Program-made: the position numbers and the translations under genes | NCBI GenBank assembly: GCA_002842755.1 | Contig: PHDU01000008.1 | Span: 1 to 64,000, forward strand | DNA: 64,000 bases | Source: Bacteroidetes bacterium HGW-Bacteroidetes-1 | GTDB lineage: Bacteria; Bacteroidota; Bacteroidia; Bacteroidales; F082 | Reading direction: 5' to 3' | Shown here: positions 37,333 through 45,987 of the stretch, one piece after another | Layout: each line of letters opens with the position of its first letter | Numbering within the stretch: the stretch's first letter is position 1 | Notes under the pieces: model-generated | Database searches by the model: none | Told to the model about the DNA's origin: nothing | Seen by the model: only the letters and a program-made list of their open reading frames with translations

Positions 37333-38022
37333 ATGGAAAATCTGACAAAAGTACTTTTAGCGGAGGATGACAAGAACCTCGGCACAATTCTGAAGGCTTA
37401 TCTTGAGGCAAAAGGATTTCCAACAACCTTGTGTGGAGACGGACAGGAAGCCCTCGAAAAATTTAAACGTGAAGAATTTAATTTCTGCGTACTCGATGTA
37501 ATGATGCCGGTAATGGATGGCTTCACTTTAGCAGCAGAAATCAGAAAGCTTGACAAAAAAGTACCCATGCTTTTTCTTACTGCCAAAGCCATGCATGAGG
37601 ATAAACTAAAAGGCTTTGAACTGGGCGCAGATGATTATCTTTCCAAGCCATTCAGTATGGAAGAGTTGCTTTTGCGCATGAAAGCCATTCTGCGACGTTC
37701 GGCTGAAGATACTGTTAGAACGACAACTTTCAAAATCGGAAGCTATAGTTTTGACTACAACCGTCAGTTATTGGTGCGTAATAATATTGAAAACAAACTC
37801 ACTTCAAAAGAATCGGAACTACTTCGGCTTCTTTGCGAAAATATGAACAGTGTACTTGACCGTTCGGTTGCTTTGAATAAAATTTGGTATGACGATAGCT
37901 ACTTTAACGCACGTTCAATGGATGTTTATATCACCAAACTCAGGAAATATTTTAAAGATGATCCGGAGATTGAACTGATGAATGTGCATGGTGTTGGATT
38001 TAAGTTGCTTGTAAACAACTAA
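37333..38022 (+). CDS. OmpR-family response regulator
   Basis: A 229-residue regulator. The receiver domain (about 5-118) has acidic pocket AEDD, phospho-acceptor D55 in LDVMMPVMDGF, and the switch Thr and Lys in FLTAKA and KPFS. The C-terminal winged-helix domain (about 130-227) has LTSKESELLRLLCENMN and RSMDVYITKLRKYFKDDPEI. It is cognate to the kinase just upstream. Targets cannot be read from sequence. Confidence 0.95.
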   Translation: MENLTKVLLAEDDKNLGTILKAYLEAKGFPTTLCGDGQEALEKFKREEFNFCVLDVMMPVMDGFTLAAEIRKLDKKVPMLFLTAKAMHEDKLKGFELGADDYLSKPFSMEELLLRMKAILRRSAEDTVRTTTFKIGSYSFDYNRQLLVRNNIENKLTSKESELLRLLCENMNSVLDRSVALNKIWYDDSYFNARSMDVYITKLRKYFKDDPEIELMNVHGVGFKLLVNN

Positions 38023-38045
38023 TTCTCATTCTTGCTCTATTATTC

Positions 38046-39137
38046 ATGGACAAAGACAAGTCAGCAGAACTGCATTTTGACATTCCACCGTTGCGTCCAG
38101 ATGTTGTATTACCAGCCACAGAACCAGAAAAATTATCGGCAGGGTTTGTATATAAAACTGTTTTAAACGAACTTAAAAAGGGGAAAAAGTTTTGCTTTGA
38201 AGGAACCTTTGGTACTGCATTGAGTTTCTATAGTTGGCTGAAGAAACAGACTAACTCAAAACACCCTGTTCATGATTATTTCAGTTCAAGACAAAATAAA
38301 CATGCATTGTTTAAGCTTGCAGATAATTTACTGTTGCGCATAAGCAATCATCAGGCAGCACTTACCGGAGCACCACAAAATGGATGGTTAAAGATTTTGT
38401 ATCCTGAAGAAAAAGATTATTATTTGCGGTTCACCGATTTTCTTGGCATGAATGGTGCGTGGCAGTGGTTTAAAAACGGAATACATTTTCCTGATCTTGA
38501 TAAGCCGGTGCACCCCTTTTATGGTGTCTATTTTCCAACAAGAAACGAACATATTAGCCTTTTTAATTCCTGGCTGTTAAAACAACCTGTTTTTCAACAT
38601 GCACTTGATATAGGAACGGGTTGTGGTGTTCTTAGCCGGTTTATGCTACAAAATAATATCCCTCAGATTACTGCAACAGACATAAATAGAAATAGCCTGA
38701 TCAGCCTGAAACTAGATATGGAAAAGTATGGAGGTGACAGGTATGTAAAGTTAATCGAAACTTCACTTTTTGAAGGATTGGACATCTCATCTTTTGATCT
38801 TATTGTTTTCAATCCGCCATGGATACCTGAGAAAGCTTCAGGAATACTCGATCAGGCGATGTATTATGATCTTCATTTATTTGAAAAATTTTTCAGTTGT
38901 GCATTTGATGGGATGCACAAGGATGCCTTTCTTTTGATATTGTTTTCAACTTTTGCAAATGCGGCTGGTATCACACCTGAGCATCCAATTGAGAAGGAAA
39001 TAGGAAGGGGAAGATTTGAGTTGATAGAAAAAGTGGAGCGCCCGGTTCTTCAAACTACTTCAGGAGGCAAGGATTGGCTTTCTGCAATTCGTTCCAAAGA
39101 GGTGATTGAGCTTTGGGTATTGAGAAAGAAAAAGTAA
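38046..39137 (+). CDS. Class I SAM-dependent methyltransferase (NPPW type)
   Basis: A 363-residue protein whose C-terminal two thirds form a Rossmann methyltransferase. SAM loop ALDIGTGCGVLSRF is near residue 182, acidic ATDINRNSL near 205, and catalytic motif IVFNPPWIPEKA near 255. NPPY/W motifs methylate amide or exocyclic amino nitrogen, as in PrmC/HemK and N6-adenine enzymes. The N-terminal ~170 residues are not a PrmC domain and match nothing I recognise. It lies 23 bp after the response regulator gene, so it may belong to that operon. The substrate is unknown. Confidence 0.82.
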   Translation: MDKDKSAELHFDIPPLRPDVVLPATEPEKLSAGFVYKTVLNELKKGKKFCFEGTFGTALSFYSWLKKQTNSKHPVHDYFSSRQNKHALFKLADNLLLRISNHQAALTGAPQNGWLKILYPEEKDYYLRFTDFLGMNGAWQWFKNGIHFPDLDKPVHPFYGVYFPTRNEHISLFNSWLLKQPVFQHALDIGTGCGVLSRFMLQNNIPQITATDINRNSLISLKLDMEKYGGDRYVKLIETSLFEGLDISSFDLIVFNPPWIPEKASGILDQAMYYDLHLFEKFFSCAFDGMHKDAFLLILFSTFANAAGITPEHPIEKEIGRGRFELIEKVERPVLQTTSGGKDWLSAIRSKEVIELWVLRKKK

Positions 39138-39139
39138 TG

Positions 39140-40372
39140 CTATTCTTTTCTGTTCAATTCTACTCTTGGATTGACCGATGCAGGTGAAAACCTGATACTG
39201 TTGTCGTTGATTATTTCCCAGAAATGTTCTGATCCTGATCCTTTCGATTTATTGGTTAGCACGATCAGTGTTTTTTGTTCTTTCAGATCACGCAGAAAAA
39301 AACTTCTGAATCCTTTCCACCAGCCATAATGATAAACGGCACTATCCGATTCCATCCTGATCCTCCATCCAAATCCATAGTTATCACGTCGTCTGCGATG
39401 GTTAGGGCTTCCGGGAGAATATGCTTCCTGTAATGTTTCGTTACTTACTAAAATGCCATTGTTTAATGCTACCTCAAAACGATAAAGATCACCTACGGTA
39501 GAATACATGATTTTGTCACCCATTACACCATTGAGGTAATCTTTTGGCACTTTAATCAATCGTCTGCCTCTTTGATCGTAGCCCTGAACACCAACTTCCA
39601 TATACCCTTTTACAACAGAGTCGTTTGGTGAGCGATAAATGAACGAGTGATTCATGTGTGCAGGCGTGAAAATTCTCTTTTTCACAAATTCATCAAAGTC
39701 CATCTTACTTACCCGCTCAACAATGGAGCAAAGCATGGCATAGTTGGTATTACAATAATGGAATCCGCCGTTGGGTTTAAAATATACTTTCGGTTTATAC
39801 AATTCAAAAAGTTGAATCATCCCCCTATTCGTAAGAGGAATATGTTTATCAGGCCAGTGTTCATCTGCAAGTGATTCATATCGGGGTAATCCAGAACGGT
39901 GTGTAAGCAGTTGACGGACTGTAATGCCATCATAAGGCAACTCAGGAATATACTTTTTTATATCGGTATCATACTCGATTTTGCCAGCCTCCTTAAGAAT
40001 CATAATGGCGGTAGCAGTAAACATTTTTGAAACAGAAGCAAGTTCAAACTGACTGTTTATGGTCAGTGAATCTCTTCTTTTGACTGGGTCTGCGAAGCCA
40101 AAAGCTTTCTCATAAATAAGTCTTCCATTTTCCGCGTAAAGTACTACCCCATTAAATCCGGTAAGTTTCTCCAATCTTTTAAAAACACTATCTATTTTAC
40201 GTGATTTGTTCTGAATACGTTTTGTTTCCAGATTCTTATAAATTTTTGAGGCAGGCAAAATATGAAGTTTTTCGATACTTTCAGATGAAGTTTTATCCTC
40301 TGAATCAAACCTACAACCTTTGACCTGGAACAGCAATAAAATGATTATCAAATACTTATACCAGTTACCCAT
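39140..40372 (-). CDS. Serine hydrolase of the beta-lactamase/class C PBP family
   Basis: A 410-residue exported protein; the leader has the pattern LIIILLLFQVKGC, so it is probably a lipoprotein with Cys near residue 20. The S-x-x-K motif is ASVSKMFTATA (about residue 115). The Y-x-N motif is HYCNTNYAMLCS near 205. The third motif is likely YHYGWWKGFRSFF near 345, with HYGWWKG in place of KTG. Members hydrolyse peptides, esters or beta-lactams, so resistance should not be assumed. A TAGTTTTG promoter box lies 20 bp upstream. Its 3' end is 2 bp from the convergent methyltransferase gene. Confidence 0.88.
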   Translation of the reverse strand: MGNWYKYLIIILLLFQVKGCRFDSEDKTSSESIEKLHILPASKIYKNLETKRIQNKSRKIDSVFKRLEKLTGFNGVVLYAENGRLIYEKAFGFADPVKRRDSLTINSQFELASVSKMFTATAIMILKEAGKIEYDTDIKKYIPELPYDGITVRQLLTHRSGLPRYESLADEHWPDKHIPLTNRGMIQLFELYKPKVYFKPNGGFHYCNTNYAMLCSIVERVSKMDFDEFVKKRIFTPAHMNHSFIYRSPNDSVVKGYMEVGVQGYDQRGRRLIKVPKDYLNGVMGDKIMYSTVGDLYRFEVALNNGILVSNETLQEAYSPGSPNHRRRRDNYGFGWRIRMESDSAVYHYGWWKGFRSFFLRDLKEQKTLIVLTNKSKGSGSEHFWEIINDNSIRFSPASVNPRVELNRKE

Positions 40373-40391
40373 GCTTTACTCTTCGAATTGG

Positions 40392-40399
40392 CAAAACTA
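40392..40399 (-). promoter_or_regulatory. Promoter -7 box of the serine hydrolase gene (TAGTTTTG)
   Basis: On the minus strand TAGTTTTG is an exact TAnnTTTG match, 20 bp before the ATG. Confidence 0.5.
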
Positions 40400-40454
40400 C
40401 TTTTTTGAAATGGAGTAACCTTGCATAAAGCTTTAAAACTTGTTAACAAAAGAA

Positions 40455-40841
40455 CTAAAACGCTTCCATCATAGAGATCAAACGCTTGCTTATATCGGAA
40501 GCTAAAACACTAAGCTGCTCGTTGCCAATTAATTCAATAATGCCATGAGGTTCCATTGCAGCCACTTCAATGTTGTTATTCCCCTGATCAATAATAACGA
40601 CATTGCAAGGAAGCAAAACCCCGATTTTATCTTCAAGGCGCATTGCTTTGCTTGCAAAATGGGGGCTACAGGCACCCAAAATGGTATAGGGCTTAATGTC
40701 CTCATTAATTTTTTCTTTCAAAGCAGATTGCATATCAATGGTAGTGATAACTCCAAAACCAATATTTTTGAGGGATTCCTTTACACGTTCAACTACTGCT
40801 TCAAATTCTCCGTTTACATTTTTGCTGATAAAATATTCCAT
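40455..40841 (-). CDS. DUF302 domain protein
   Basis: A 128-residue cytoplasmic DUF302 protein. The family pattern is visible as FEAVVERVKESLKNIGFGVI (about 13-32), YTILGACSPHFASKAM (about 52-67) and IGVLLPCNVVI near 75. The conserved Cys in ILGACSPH and LLPCNV are notable. DUF302 proteins often occur near sulfur or metal genes, but their function is unestablished. A possible distant promoter box, TATTTTTG, is at 40954-40961 on the minus strand. Confidence 0.85.
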   Translation of the reverse strand: MEYFISKNVNGEFEAVVERVKESLKNIGFGVITTIDMQSALKEKINEDIKPYTILGACSPHFASKAMRLEDKIGVLLPCNVVIIDQGNNNIEVAAMEPHGIIELIGNEQLSVLASDISKRLISMMEAF

Positions 40842-41193
40842 CTTAATTATGTATTTATATTTACGAATAGATTTTTAATAATAGCCGAACTCATTAGCTC
40901 CAAACCATCAAAAATCAAAAAAAATATCTTTTCATTGGGAAATTTAGAGGGTACAAAAATAAAAAAAAAAGAGTTCTGTCTTGGAGAAGTTAGTCATCCC
41001 ATTTTTGAATCTGAAGAAAATGATGAATAATGCTTTTAATAATCTTATCTGAGTATTTCGATTAAACTCTTAGAAAATACAGATGTTGAGTTTTTGGTGT
41101 AATGGACATTTGTGGCAATAGAACATTCTTAAATAGTTGATAGTTCTACATTTATAGAAAAAAGGCAATGAACAAAAAGAGATCTTTTCAATC
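40842..41193. other. 352-bp intergenic region
   Basis: AT-rich spacer between the DUF302 gene and the ABC permease gene end. Apart from the minus-strand TATTTTTG at 40954-40961 I see no gene, terminator or clear repeat. Confidence 0.5.
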
Positions 41194-43614
41194 CTATTCA
41201 AATTTTATCGCCTCCACAGGATTACTTCTCACAACCTTCAGTAAGTGAAAACTAATTGTAAGTAATCCTACCAAAAATGCTGCTATTCCGGCAACCAAAA
41301 AACTCAATGGGTTAATATCAGTATGATACACGAAACTGCTCTCGAGCCATATTTCCAAACGCCACCAAGCCAATGGAACTGCTAATACAAAAGCGATCAA
41401 TATCAATAAACCAAGTTCACTATAAAGCATTTTCATGAGATTACCTACCGAAGCACCCAAGATTTTACGAATACCAATCTCTTTTGTTTTTTGTTCTGCA
41501 ACATAAGAGGAAAGCCCGAGAAGTCCAAGCAAAGCAATAAAAACCGTGAGCAATGCTGCAAGTTCAAAAATCATTCCAATACGTGATTCATTGCGGTAAT
41601 CCTCTGATAACATGTTTTCAAGTAATTTATAATCAAAAGGTTTTCCTGAGGCAAAGTGATCCCATTCAGTTTGGGTGAACGCAAGTGTTTCGCTAAAATT
41701 CTGACCTCGCACCTTCAATAAAAGCATAAAAGCCGGACGCGTATTGAGCATAATAACATAGGGTTCAATAGGATTGTGTAACGACTGGATATGATAATCA
41801 GCAACTACACCAATCACTTTCAAAATGCGTCCTCCACTGCCATCAATTTCAAAGTCATAATGAATTTTCTTTCCAAGTGGTTCATCCCAGCCATACTGGC
41901 GAGCAAATGCCTGATTGATAATTGCTGCCTCAGTCGCATCAGAACCCATATTTCGGTCGAAATTTCTTCCATCAGTCAGCTTAATATTTAGCACATCCAA
42001 ATAATTATAATCAGCTTGAGTGAGCATAATAGCATGATCTTTCCAGCCTTCTTCGGACTCTATGCGCATAACCGTCTTTTGGTTCGACCTACCCGGAACG
42101 CCATTGGCATTGGTCACAGAGAGAATGGCAGGATGTTGCAACAAAGCTTCTCTGAATGGAATTACTTTATTTCGGAAAGAGGTGTCTTGTAATTGAAGAA
42201 CCACAAGGTTCTCCTTATCAAAACCAAGATCTTTGTTTTTAAGATACCGCAATTGATCATTCACTACCATTGTGCCAATAATGAGTGAAATAGCGATAGT
42301 AAACTGTAAAACAACAAGTATTCTGCGTAACCAGCCGCTATTTCGTCCACCACTACTTAAACTGCCTCTGAGTACTTTCACAGGCAAAAATGAAGAAAGA
42401 TAAAAAGCAGGATAGCTACCTGAAAGAAGAGCCAGTACAAAGGCAATGCTACTTAAAATAAAAATTATGAAAGGCTCAGTCAGTAACTCCATGGTAATTT
42501 TTTTCCCGGCAAGTTCGTTGAAATCGTCAATACAGATGCCAACAAGGGCAAGAGCAATTATTACTGCCACGAAAACCATCATAAAAGATTCTGTGAGAAA
42601 CTGTGCTATTAGTTGACCCCTATGTGCACCGACTACTTTTCGAATCCCAACTTCACGTGCCCTTCTTGCTGAACGTGCTGTTGCCATATTCATATAGTTG
42701 ATAGCAGCCAGTAGCAAAATAAAAATTCCAACAGCCACAAAAATATATACGTAAGCTATATTTCCGGTTGGTAAATCAGCCTTGAGTCTATTGTAAAGAT
42801 GCATATCAGCAAGGGGGGTCAAAACCGGAGTAAAGGTGGCGTTGATTTGATCACCAACCGATTTCATGTATTTTTCGTAAAAGGCAGGGAATTTTTGACT
42901 CAGAGCATCAATATCAGTATTCTCATTAAGGAGAACAAAGGTAAAAAGGTTTACGCTCCAAAAACGTTCAGCTTCAAAGCTGTTAAAGTCTTCCACCGGA
43001 CCTTGCACTCCTGTTATGATAGAAATCAATCCTTCATAAAGAATATGGCTGTTCATGGGCAAGTCTTTGATAACACCTGTTATCTTGAGAGGAACATTCA
43101 ATCCGGATTCAACTACTTCCCCAATGGGATTCTGATCACCAAAATATTTTCGCGATAATGACTCGGTAATCACCAATGAATTGATTTCCGTAAGTGCATT
43201 TTCCGGCTGTCCATAAATAAATTCATTGGTAAATATGTCGAAAATCGTTGAATCCACCAGAAAAAACTGTGTTTCATAATACTCTTTATTTTCAACCTTT
43301 ATAAGCAAGTCATTGATGCGGGCAATCCTAACCATCTCCTGTACCTCTGGGAATTCAAGCTTAAATGCCGGACCTAAAGGCAGAGCAGTGATAGCAAAAT
43401 TGTCGTCCATTTCGCCAATTTTAAATGCAGAATGCACTCTGTAAATTCTTTCATGCTTCAGATTATGCTTATCATAATTCAACTCATCGTTAACAAAAAG
43501 TAAAATAAAGATAACGGCCGAAAACCCCAGGCTAAGACCAAGAATATTGAGCAAAGAATAGAAACGGGTTTTTAACAGATTTCTATAGGCACTGAAAATA
43601 TAATTGCGAAACAT
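41194..43614 (-). CDS. ABC transporter permease, FtsX/MacB type
   Basis: An 806-residue inner-membrane permease from the ATG at 43614 (MFRNYIFSAYRNLLKTRFYS is the standard start of this Bacteroidota family; the longer frame adds 13 residues). It is a tandem FtsX protein. TM1 (about 22-43) is followed by a periplasmic MacB_PCD domain and three TM segments (about 280-410). A second TM with periplasmic domain follows (about 430-690), then three final TM segments ending in NPVEAIKFE. The motif RAREVGIRKVVGAHRGQL and the matching EIGIRKILGASVGN mark the two halves. It works with the ATPase 31 bp upstream. Such pairs export antibiotics, peptides or lipids, or act as mechanotransmitters. Confidence 0.92.
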   Translation of the reverse strand: MFRNYIFSAYRNLLKTRFYSLLNILGLSLGFSAVIFILLFVNDELNYDKHNLKHERIYRVHSAFKIGEMDDNFAITALPLGPAFKLEFPEVQEMVRIARINDLLIKVENKEYYETQFFLVDSTIFDIFTNEFIYGQPENALTEINSLVITESLSRKYFGDQNPIGEVVESGLNVPLKITGVIKDLPMNSHILYEGLISIITGVQGPVEDFNSFEAERFWSVNLFTFVLLNENTDIDALSQKFPAFYEKYMKSVGDQINATFTPVLTPLADMHLYNRLKADLPTGNIAYVYIFVAVGIFILLLAAINYMNMATARSARRAREVGIRKVVGAHRGQLIAQFLTESFMMVFVAVIIALALVGICIDDFNELAGKKITMELLTEPFIIFILSSIAFVLALLSGSYPAFYLSSFLPVKVLRGSLSSGGRNSGWLRRILVVLQFTIAISLIIGTMVVNDQLRYLKNKDLGFDKENLVVLQLQDTSFRNKVIPFREALLQHPAILSVTNANGVPGRSNQKTVMRIESEEGWKDHAIMLTQADYNYLDVLNIKLTDGRNFDRNMGSDATEAAIINQAFARQYGWDEPLGKKIHYDFEIDGSGGRILKVIGVVADYHIQSLHNPIEPYVIMLNTRPAFMLLLKVRGQNFSETLAFTQTEWDHFASGKPFDYKLLENMLSEDYRNESRIGMIFELAALLTVFIALLGLLGLSSYVAEQKTKEIGIRKILGASVGNLMKMLYSELGLLILIAFVLAVPLAWWRLEIWLESSFVYHTDINPLSFLVAGIAAFLVGLLTISFHLLKVVRSNPVEAIKFE

Positions 43615-43645
43615 GGTGCAGGTGGTTTTTAAGGTAATCAAAATA

Positions 43646-44344
43646 TCAAGCAATCAATGATTCTGCATGATGCGTAAGGTTCTCAGCTACCATTTGCCCG
43701 TCGAATAATCTAATAATCCTGTTGGCATAGGATGCATCACGCTGCGAGTGTGTGACCATGATAATGGTAGTTCCTTGTGCATTAAGTTTTTTCAACAACT
43801 CCATTACTTCTGTACCATGAACTGAGTCGAGATTTCCTGTAGGCTCATCAGCAAGTATCAATGCGGGGCGCGAAACTATTGCCCTTGCCACCGCTACACG
43901 CTGCTGCTGTCCGCCCGAAAGCTGCAAAGGAAAATGTTTGCTCCTATGCTCCATCTGCATTTGCTTAAGCACTTCCTCAACCCGCCTTCTTCTGTCAGCA
44001 GGCGCCACACCCTGATAAAAAAGTGGTAGTTCAACATTTGCAAAAACAGACAACTCATCAATGAGATTAAAATTCTGGAATACAAATCCAATATTCTCCT
44101 TTCGAAAACTGGCACGTTGTCGTTCAGAGAAGGCCGAAACCTCATGCCCAACAAAACTATAGCTGCCTTTTGTGGGGTTATCAAGCAATCCGATGATGTT
44201 AAGCAAAGTCGATTTTCCACAACCCGAAGGTCCCATGATCGCAACAAATTGACCTTGTTCTATTTGAATGTTGATCTTACTTAAGGCAGTAGTTTCAACT
44301 TCATCTGTCCTAAATACTTTTGAAAGCTGTTGTATGTGTATCAT
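43646..44344 (-). CDS. ABC transporter ATP-binding protein, MacB/LolD type
   Basis: A 232-residue ATPase from the ATG at 44344 (a TTG three codons upstream is less likely). Walker A is [14 protein letters not shown] (about 36-49), Q loop [12 protein letters not shown], signature [14 protein letters not shown] near 140 and Walker [14 protein letters not shown] near 160. It is the partner of the FtsX-type permease. Confidence 0.94.
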   Translation of the reverse strand: MIHIQQLSKVFRTDEVETTALSKINIQIEQGQFVAIMGPSGCGKSTLLNIIGLLDNPTKGSYSFVGHEVSAFSERQRASFRKENIGFVFQNFNLIDELSVFANVELPLFYQGVAPADRRRRVEEVLKQMQMEHRSKHFPLQLSGGQQQRVAVARAIVSRPALILADEPTGNLDSVHGTEVMELLKKLNAQGTTIIMVTHSQRDASYANRIIRLFDGQMVAENLTHHAESLIA

Positions 44345-44754
44345 TCTATTCAATTTTGAACTGTTTTAACGAATTTTATGCCACTTTATATAAATAATTG
44401 ACCGTAAACACATTGCCGTCAATCAACAATATTTTTTGTTGATTTAACGTATGAAGGTGTACGTTTTCAGACAGAATCTTGTTCAGGAATGAACAGCATA
44501 TCAGTACAAATAAATGTGAGAAGAAGAATTTCTTATAAAAAATTCATTTGTAAACCTGAGAATATGAAAGGTTTCTTACTTTGAGGACTATACATCCTTC
44601 ATAGAGGAACAGGTGAGATTATTAATAAACACACCTTAGACATTTTGCAAATAGAATCTTCAAAACCAGATAAGCATATTGGCATGTTATCAATTTATTC
44701 TCGAACAATGCCTATGACATTCCTTTTTTATGAAAAGCCGAAATTTTTATGGTT
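44345..44754. other. 410-bp intergenic region with a perfect inverted repeat
   Basis: Spacer between the ABC transporter genes and the end of the metal efflux operon. It contains AATCAACAA-N6-TTGTTGATT at 44421-44444. No coding sequence or T-tailed terminator is apparent. Confidence 0.5.
44421..44444. repeat. 9-bp inverted repeat, possible operator
   Basis: AATCAACAA (44421-44429) and TTGTTGATT (44436-44444) are perfect complements around 6 bp, about 77 bp upstream of the ABC ATPase ATG. No T run follows on either strand. Confidence 0.4.
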
Positions 44755-45987
44755 TTATTCTTCTGCCTGAATCAATTGGAACGTGCCTTTCGTAAGAAAC
44801 AAAGCTCCTGATTTAAAACCAGTAGTGTTTGTTATTTCTACTAAACCAAACATGGAGCGACCCGGCAATACCTCAATACGTTTAAATAGGTAATCCGTTT
44901 CCGTTTCATTGAGAAACATCAACACGAAATATCTCCCATCAATATCAATCACTGCATCTTCAGGAAGAACACTTACCTTGAAATCATCAACCGCAATATT
45001 GCCGGTGAGGAACATTCCTGGCACCAGGATGTCTCTATTCTCTGCATTAATGCTTATGATTACCCCTGCCGATCGCTTATCCTTATCCACCTGCTGCGCA
45101 ATATAACTGACATCACCCTGGAAGTTTAGATTAGTTCTATCGGGCAATTGCAGGTAAACCAGCTGTCCTTTTCTCAGATAAGACAAATCCTTTTCGAACA
45201 CCTCCATCCTGGCCAGCAGAGTGTTGGTATTAACAATTTCAACGGCCTGCTCATCTGGATTAAGCCATTGACCTTTAGTAACAAGAATATGCGAAATAGA
45301 GCCCGAAAAAGGAGCTTTGACCACCACATGCGAGCTGATGTTATTTACATTAAGATTTTCAATGTCAATATGCATCAGTTTAAGCTTTTCTTTAAGAGAC
45401 TTATGTTTTGCAGTAGCAATCATAAATTCTGTTTCAGCCTGTTGCAAATCCTTCTGCGATGATACATTTCCCGATGCAAGCTTTTGCTGTCTTTCGAGAA
45501 CAGCCTGGAGATTACTGACAAGAACATCTGTCTCAATAAAATCCCTTTGCATGTCGATAAATTCAGGATTGTCCATACTTAATAAAAGCTGTCCTTTGAG
45601 CACATTTTGACCAGTAACAACATAAATATCAGACACTTTTCCTCCGTAGTAGCTTCCAATTACCATTTTGTTCTGCTCTGGAACATCAACAAAACCGCTG
45701 GTTTTAACGAACGAATGAAAAACAGTATCTAAAATAGGCCCCATTTCCATTTTTGAGCTCTCAAACTGATTTTTGGTAAGAGTCAGGAGTGTTTCATCAG
45801 TTTTAGTTTTTATATCCTCAGGGCTCTTTTCTTCAGAAGTGCAGGAGACCAACATAAAAAAAACACCAAGCACTGTAGCTGCCAATATCCTGTTTGATGA
45901 AGGAAATTTAATAAGCAGGACAATGTATTCATTCAGGAGTTTACGATAATTATAGATTGTATTCATGATGAAAATATTTGTTGTCAT
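44755..45987 (-). CDS. czcB: RND efflux periplasmic adaptor lipoprotein, CzcB/CusB type
   Basis: Membrane fusion protein linking the RND pump to the outer-membrane channel. It has 410 residues from the ATG at 45987, which overlaps the czcA stop by one base (TAATG); a second ATG at 45966 is possible. An unusually long N-region precedes the lipobox LGVFFMLVSC near residue 48. The lipoyl halves flank an alpha-hairpin (about 130-220, DFIETDVLVSNLQAVLERQQ), with KAPFSGSISHILVTKGQWL after it. A beta-barrel domain follows. No CzcB-type His-rich N-terminus or CusF-like domain is present, so the metal is not indicated here. Confidence 0.9.
   Translation of the reverse strand: MTTNIFIMNTIYNYRKLLNEYIVLLIKFPSSNRILAATVLGVFFMLVSCTSEEKSPEDIKTKTDETLLTLTKNQFESSKMEMGPILDTVFHSFVKTSGFVDVPEQNKMVIGSYYGGKVSDIYVVTGQNVLKGQLLLSMDNPEFIDMQRDFIETDVLVSNLQAVLERQQKLASGNVSSQKDLQQAETEFMIATAKHKSLKEKLKLMHIDIENLNVNNISSHVVVKAPFSGSISHILVTKGQWLNPDEQAVEIVNTNTLLARMEVFEKDLSYLRKGQLVYLQLPDRTNLNFQGDVSYIAQQVDKDKRSAGVIISINAENRDILVPGMFLTGNIAVDDFKVSVLPEDAVIDIDGRYFVLMFLNETETDYLFKRIEVLPGRSMFGLVEITNTTGFKSGALFLTKGTFQLIQAEE

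Noticed and set aside
39140-40372. Antibiotic-resistance beta-lactamase
   Set aside because: The family also includes esterases and peptidases. The third motif is HYGWWKG rather than KTG and the context shows no resistance genes.
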